A DNA stretch of 7,605 nucleotides from an uncultured Saprospiraceae bacterium (GTDB taxonomy: Bacteria; Bacteroidota; Bacteroidia; Chitinophagales; Saprospiraceae), in NCBI GenBank assembly GCA_937930625.1, contig CALHBW010000053.1:1-7605 (forward strand), read 5' to 3'. Below are positions 5,791-7,605 of the stretch, piece after piece. Made by a program: the position numbers and the translations under genes. The notes below the pieces were generated by a model. That model was not told where the DNA came from. It searched no databases and was given only the letters and a program-made list of their open reading frames with translations. The stretch's first letter is position 1. Each line of letters opens with the position of its first letter.

Positions 5791-6969
5791 TCAAGCCACA
5801 ACAGTGATATCCGTTTCATCATTCAATTCAAATGAATCATTGATATTCAGCAAATTAATACCCGGCACTTTGCCGACTTCCAAACTCCCCAAATCTGCCT
5901 CAAAACCCAATGCTTGCGCGCCATTGAGCGTCGCCCACCGCAGTACAGTTTCAAAATCTACATAGGATTGAAAACGCAAAATCGTTCGCATTTCTTCCAG
6001 AATGCTCAATTGCCAATTCGAGGTGAGGCTATCCGTGCCTATCGTCATGCGGGCATTGGTATCAAGAAATGCCTGATAATTTGGCAAACGATTTTCGATG
6101 TAAAGATTCGCGTTCGGGCAGGTTGCCCAATAGACATGTGGACTCCACGCCTGAGCAGCTTCAATATCGGCGCGCGTCGTGAGTGTATTGTGTACAAAAA
6201 GGGTGCGGTGCGAAGGGTCGAGATGTTCGAGTGCGTAGTGAATTGCCGTTTTATGGTTCGGCTCAAATGCTTCCAAAGAAATCCCAAAACCGCCGTAAAA
6301 ATCCACGAAACCACCCGTTCCATGTTCAAATAATTCATTCTCCGGGAGAGTCTCCTGATTATGAATGCTGACTGTTTTTTGTGTGCCTGTATTGGCTTCA
6401 TTTATTAATCGGAATAAAGTTTCCGACACGCTGTATGGCGCGTGTGGTACGCAGGTTTTTTGATGTTTTTCGGCTAATGCTAAGGCATCATATACGGCGC
6501 GATATTGGTCGTAAGTCTTTTGTGCATCGCCGTCTTGCAGGAAGTCAAACATTTCGATAAAATTATAATATCGAATATTGCTGCGGCTTTTCCTATCGAA
6601 TGTATCCGGCTGATTGGAAATATCGCCTACTGCCACAATGCCGTTTTTTTGCATTTCTTTATCAGCAATTTGAATGGCATTTTGAATGATTTCCTCTGTA
6701 GCTTCCCGCTTCTGTACTACATTGGTAATGAATGGAATAAGTGTCGTTCCCGTCGCTACTTTCCCCTTCATATGAGAAAGTTCGAGGTGACAATGTGTGT
6801 TCACAAATCCCGGTATGAGTACGCCTTTGTGTATTTCCAAATCCTCATCCCGATGCTGATCCCGCGTATCTATCTGAAGAATTTTACCACTATCATCCAA
6901 GGTAATAACCCCCTCTCGAATAGGAGTAGTACTTACAGGAAAAACCCAATCGGCAGTTATTTTTTTCAT
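5791..6969 (-). CDS. Amidohydrolase, COG0402 (chlorohydrolase/deaminase) type
   Basis: A 392-residue metal-dependent hydrolase of the cyclic-deaminase branch of the amidohydrolase superfamily, presumably cytoplasmic as no signal peptide is seen. Motifs in order are GVLIPGFVNTHCHLELSH (49-66, with metal ligands H59 and H61 and E63 alongside), PHAPYSV (175-181, H176), SIHNQE (201-206, H203 and E206), LFVHN (257-261, H260), TCPNANLYIENRLPN (283-297), GTDSLTSN (311-318, metal ligand D313), and the C-terminal GSLEVGKVPGINLL (361-374). All expected catalytic positions are present and length is normal. PHAPYSV, FVHN and TDSLSSN-like motifs also occur in aminodeoxyfutalosine deaminase (MqnX) of the futalosine menaquinone route, so that is one candidate; guanine, methylthioadenosine or other deaminase activity is equally open. 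Stop is TGA at 5793-5791; start ATG at 6969-6967 directly abuts an 8-bp repeat array. It is transcribed toward DUF1501 and is probably monocistronic. Confidence 0.92.
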   Translation of the reverse strand: MKKITADWVFPVSTTPIREGVITLDDSGKILQIDTRDQHRDEDLEIHKGVLIPGFVNTHCHLELSHMKGKVATGTTLIPFITNVVQKREATEEIIQNAIQIADKEMQKNGIVAVGDISNQPDTFDRKSRSNIRYYNFIEMFDFLQDGDAQKTYDQYRAVYDALALAEKHQKTCVPHAPYSVSETLFRLINEANTGTQKTVSIHNQETLPENELFEHGTGGFVDFYGGFGISLEAFEPNHKTAIHYALEHLDPSHRTLFVHNTLTTRADIEAAQAWSPHVYWATCPNANLYIENRLPNYQAFLDTNARMTIGTDSLTSNWQLSILEEMRTILRFQSYVDFETVLRWATLNGAQALGFEADLGSLEVGKVPGINLLNINDSFELNDETDITVVA

Positions 6970-7057
6970 GTGTTGATGAATTGACGAGTTGACGAGTTGT
7001 TGAATTGACGGGTTGACGGGTTGATGAATTGTTGTTTTGGCGTGTTGTTGTGTTGAA
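6970..7057. repeat. 8-bp tandem array in the amidohydrolase 5' leader
   Basis: Eleven contiguous 8-bp units are readable on the plus strand: gtgttgat, gaattgac, gagttgac, gagttgtt, gaattgac, gggttgac, gggttgat, gaattgtt, gttttggc, gtgttgtt, gtgttgaa. The core is GNRTTGAY. The array starts at the base directly next to the start codon (6967-6969) and fills most of the predicted leader. There is no recognisable ribosome binding site between array and ATG. Copy-number change by slippage would alter promoter-to-start spacing without touching the protein. Confidence 0.9.
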
Positions 7058-7079
7058 ATTGAAGTAAGAATTTGTGATG

Positions 7080-7113
7080 CAAAAGTACGATAAAAAATTC
7101 ATCAATTCATCAA
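7080..7113 (-). promoter_or_regulatory. Predicted Bacteroidota-type promoter of the amidohydrolase gene
   Basis: On the minus strand TACTTTTG (7087-7080) exactly fits the Bacteroidota -7 consensus TAnnTTTG. TTG trinucleotides lie 15 nt (7105-7103) and 23 nt (7113-7111) upstream; the second is at the edge of the accepted spacing for the -33 element. Both TTGs belong to 8-bp repeat units (7103-7110, 7111-7118). Transcription would begin near 7073, giving a leader of about 100 nt. This is a consensus match only. Confidence 0.5.
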
Positions 7114-7118
7114 TTCAT
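7095..7118. repeat. Three inverted-orientation 8-bp units, left of the palindrome
   Basis: The units aaattcat, caattcat, caattcat (7095-7118) are the same repeat as at 6970-7057 but on the opposite strand. They stop exactly where the 132-bp palindrome begins at 7119. Confidence 0.8.
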
Positions 7119-7250
7119 GTGTGTATGACAAATTGCACAAATTATCTCACGCAGAGGACGCAAAGTTCGCAGAGATATTTGGTTATCAAGCCTCTGCGTA
7201 CTCTGCGCTCTCTGCGTGAGAATTACTTTTGTGCAATTTGTCATACACAC
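7119..7250. repeat. 132-bp near-perfect palindrome with 9-bp cgcagag repeats
   Basis: The outer arms 7119-7141 and 7228-7250 are perfect 23-bp complements (gtgtgtatgacaaattgcac plus aaa). Inside lies ctcacgcagag (7146-7156), pairing with 7210-7220, and then two more 9-bp units with four mismatches. The left arm has three units, cgcagagga, cgcaaagtt, cgcagagat (7150-7176); the right arm has ctctgcgta, ctctgcgct, ctctgcgtg (7192-7218). The loop is about 17 nt (7175-7191). CGCAGAG/CTCTGCG strings of this kind are familiar intergenic repeats in environmental bacteria. The element lies between the terminator of the right-hand gene and the promoter of the amidohydrolase and has no coding capacity I would defend. 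Confidence 0.9.
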
Positions 7251-7251
7251 T

Positions 7252-7291
7252 CAATTCATCAACCCGTCAATTCATCAACACATCAAAACAA
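7252..7291. repeat. Inverted-orientation 8-bp units, right of the palindrome
   Basis: The units caattcat, caacccgt, caattcat, caacacat and a degenerate caaaacaa continue, one base after the palindrome, the array interrupted at 7118. Two segments are exact inverted copies of parts of the leader array: 7266-7283 (18 bp) matches 6968-6985, and 7252-7270 (19 bp) matches 7013-7031. The final unit merges into the T-tract of the minus-strand terminator. Confidence 0.8.
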
Positions 7292-7322
7292 AAAGGCGAT
7301 TACTCGAAAGAATAATCGCCTT
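7284..7322 (-). terminator. Intrinsic terminator of the right-edge minus-strand gene
   Basis: On the minus strand the perfect 10-bp stem aaggcgatta / taatcgcctt (7322-7313 with 7302-7293) carries a loop that can close further as ct-TTCG-ag. It is followed by the T-rich tail tttttgttttg. The stem begins 45 bp after the stop codon at 7370-7368. This is the best terminator in the window. Confidence 0.85.
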
Positions 7323-7367
7323 AGTTCAGCCTTTTAGCAAGCTGTGTATATCGAAATAATTTTGTAC

Positions 7368-7605
7368 TTATTTTGCGTGAATGCAACGTCCCGGTACGAC
7401 AATAACCTGATTTACAGCATTTTTGCCGATAGGTTTGCCACCAAAGCAAGGATTATTGCCCGGTAAGTATTGTTGTTGGGCATTGGCAGTGAGTATTTCG
7501 GTAAGTTTTACAGTGTAATTACCGTTTTGCTTACCTGTTACAACACCTCTCCAACCTGCATTTTGCACGATATGTTCGATTTTATCACCTGTATTGTGTG
7601 TGAGC
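7368..7605 (-). CDS. C-terminal part of a hypothetical protein (5' end beyond window)
   Basis: The minus-strand frame is open from the right edge (first full codon 7604-7602) to a TAA at 7370-7368, giving 78 residues. A GTG at 7568 could be taken as a start, but the frame continues upstream without a stop with sensible sequence (LTHNTGDKIEHIVQNAGW), so this is the tail of a longer protein. The stretch GDKIEHIVQNAGWRGVVTGKQ and NGNYTVKLTEI has the alternating small/aromatic pattern of SH3-like or Agenet-like beta-barrels (weak resemblance). The tail has two cysteines (NNPCFGG and GRCIHAK) that could form a disulfide if the protein is exported. The product is not identified. A strong terminator follows, which supports it being a real gene. 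Confidence 0.65.
   Translation of the reverse strand, partial: LTHNTGDKIEHIVQNAGWRGVVTGKQNGNYTVKLTEILTANAQQQYLPGNNPCFGGKPIGKNAVNQVIVVPGRCIHAK

Noticed and set aside
5914..6333. 139-residue plus-strand frame
   Set aside because: It lies wholly antisense to the amidohydrolase, whose catalytic motifs are intact; it has no domain-like pattern.
6505..6984. 159-residue plus-strand frame
   Set aside because: It is antisense to the amidohydrolase N-terminal half and runs into the 8-bp array; rich in I, F and C without family features.
7074..7337. 87-residue plus-strand frame
   Set aside because: It reads across the palindrome, the 8-bp units and a terminator; composition is that of repeat translation.

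Overview
The window looks like a chromosomal segment of a Bacteroidota bacterium, probably from the Chitinophagia/Saprospiria/Cytophagia side; the genus cannot be read from it. The pointers are a type IX secretion (T9SS) C-terminal sorting domain, a Bacteroidota-type repeat and coiled-coil surface protein, a DUF1800/DUF1501 gene pair, AT-rich spacers with a TAnnTTTG-type promoter, no strong Shine-Dalgarno sites, and short degenerate repeat families between genes.

Layout. Positions 2-1009 (+) hold the 3' part of a surface or fibre-like protein made of 17-residue repeats, ending in a conserved C-terminal module and a coiled coil. After a 284-bp spacer with an AT hairpin and a hexanucleotide array come a DUF1800 protein (1294-3069, +) and a DUF1501 protein (3171-5162, +). 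The DUF1501 protein has a twin-arginine signal, a coathanger-like domain and a T9SS type A sorting domain. The two are probably cotranscribed and work together at or outside the cell envelope; their biochemical role is not established. Positions 5163-5790 are non-coding and carry at least seven inverted repeats. A COG0402-type amidohydrolase lies on the minus strand (5791-6969). Upstream of it (6970-7291) is an unusual block: an 8-bp tandem array abutting the start codon, a predicted promoter, inverted copies of the array, and a 132-bp near-perfect palindrome embedded in those copies. A clear intrinsic terminator (7284-7322, minus) then ends a minus-strand gene whose 5' part lies beyond the right edge (7368-7605).

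No tRNA, rRNA, transposase, recombinase or CRISPR array is visible. The coding content is ordinary for the phylum. The most interesting material is non-coding: the inverted-repeat arrangement around the amidohydrolase promoter, the twin hairpins built from four near-palindromic GTTTA-S-TAAAC sites at 5587-5699, and the nested cruciform at 5335-5427.
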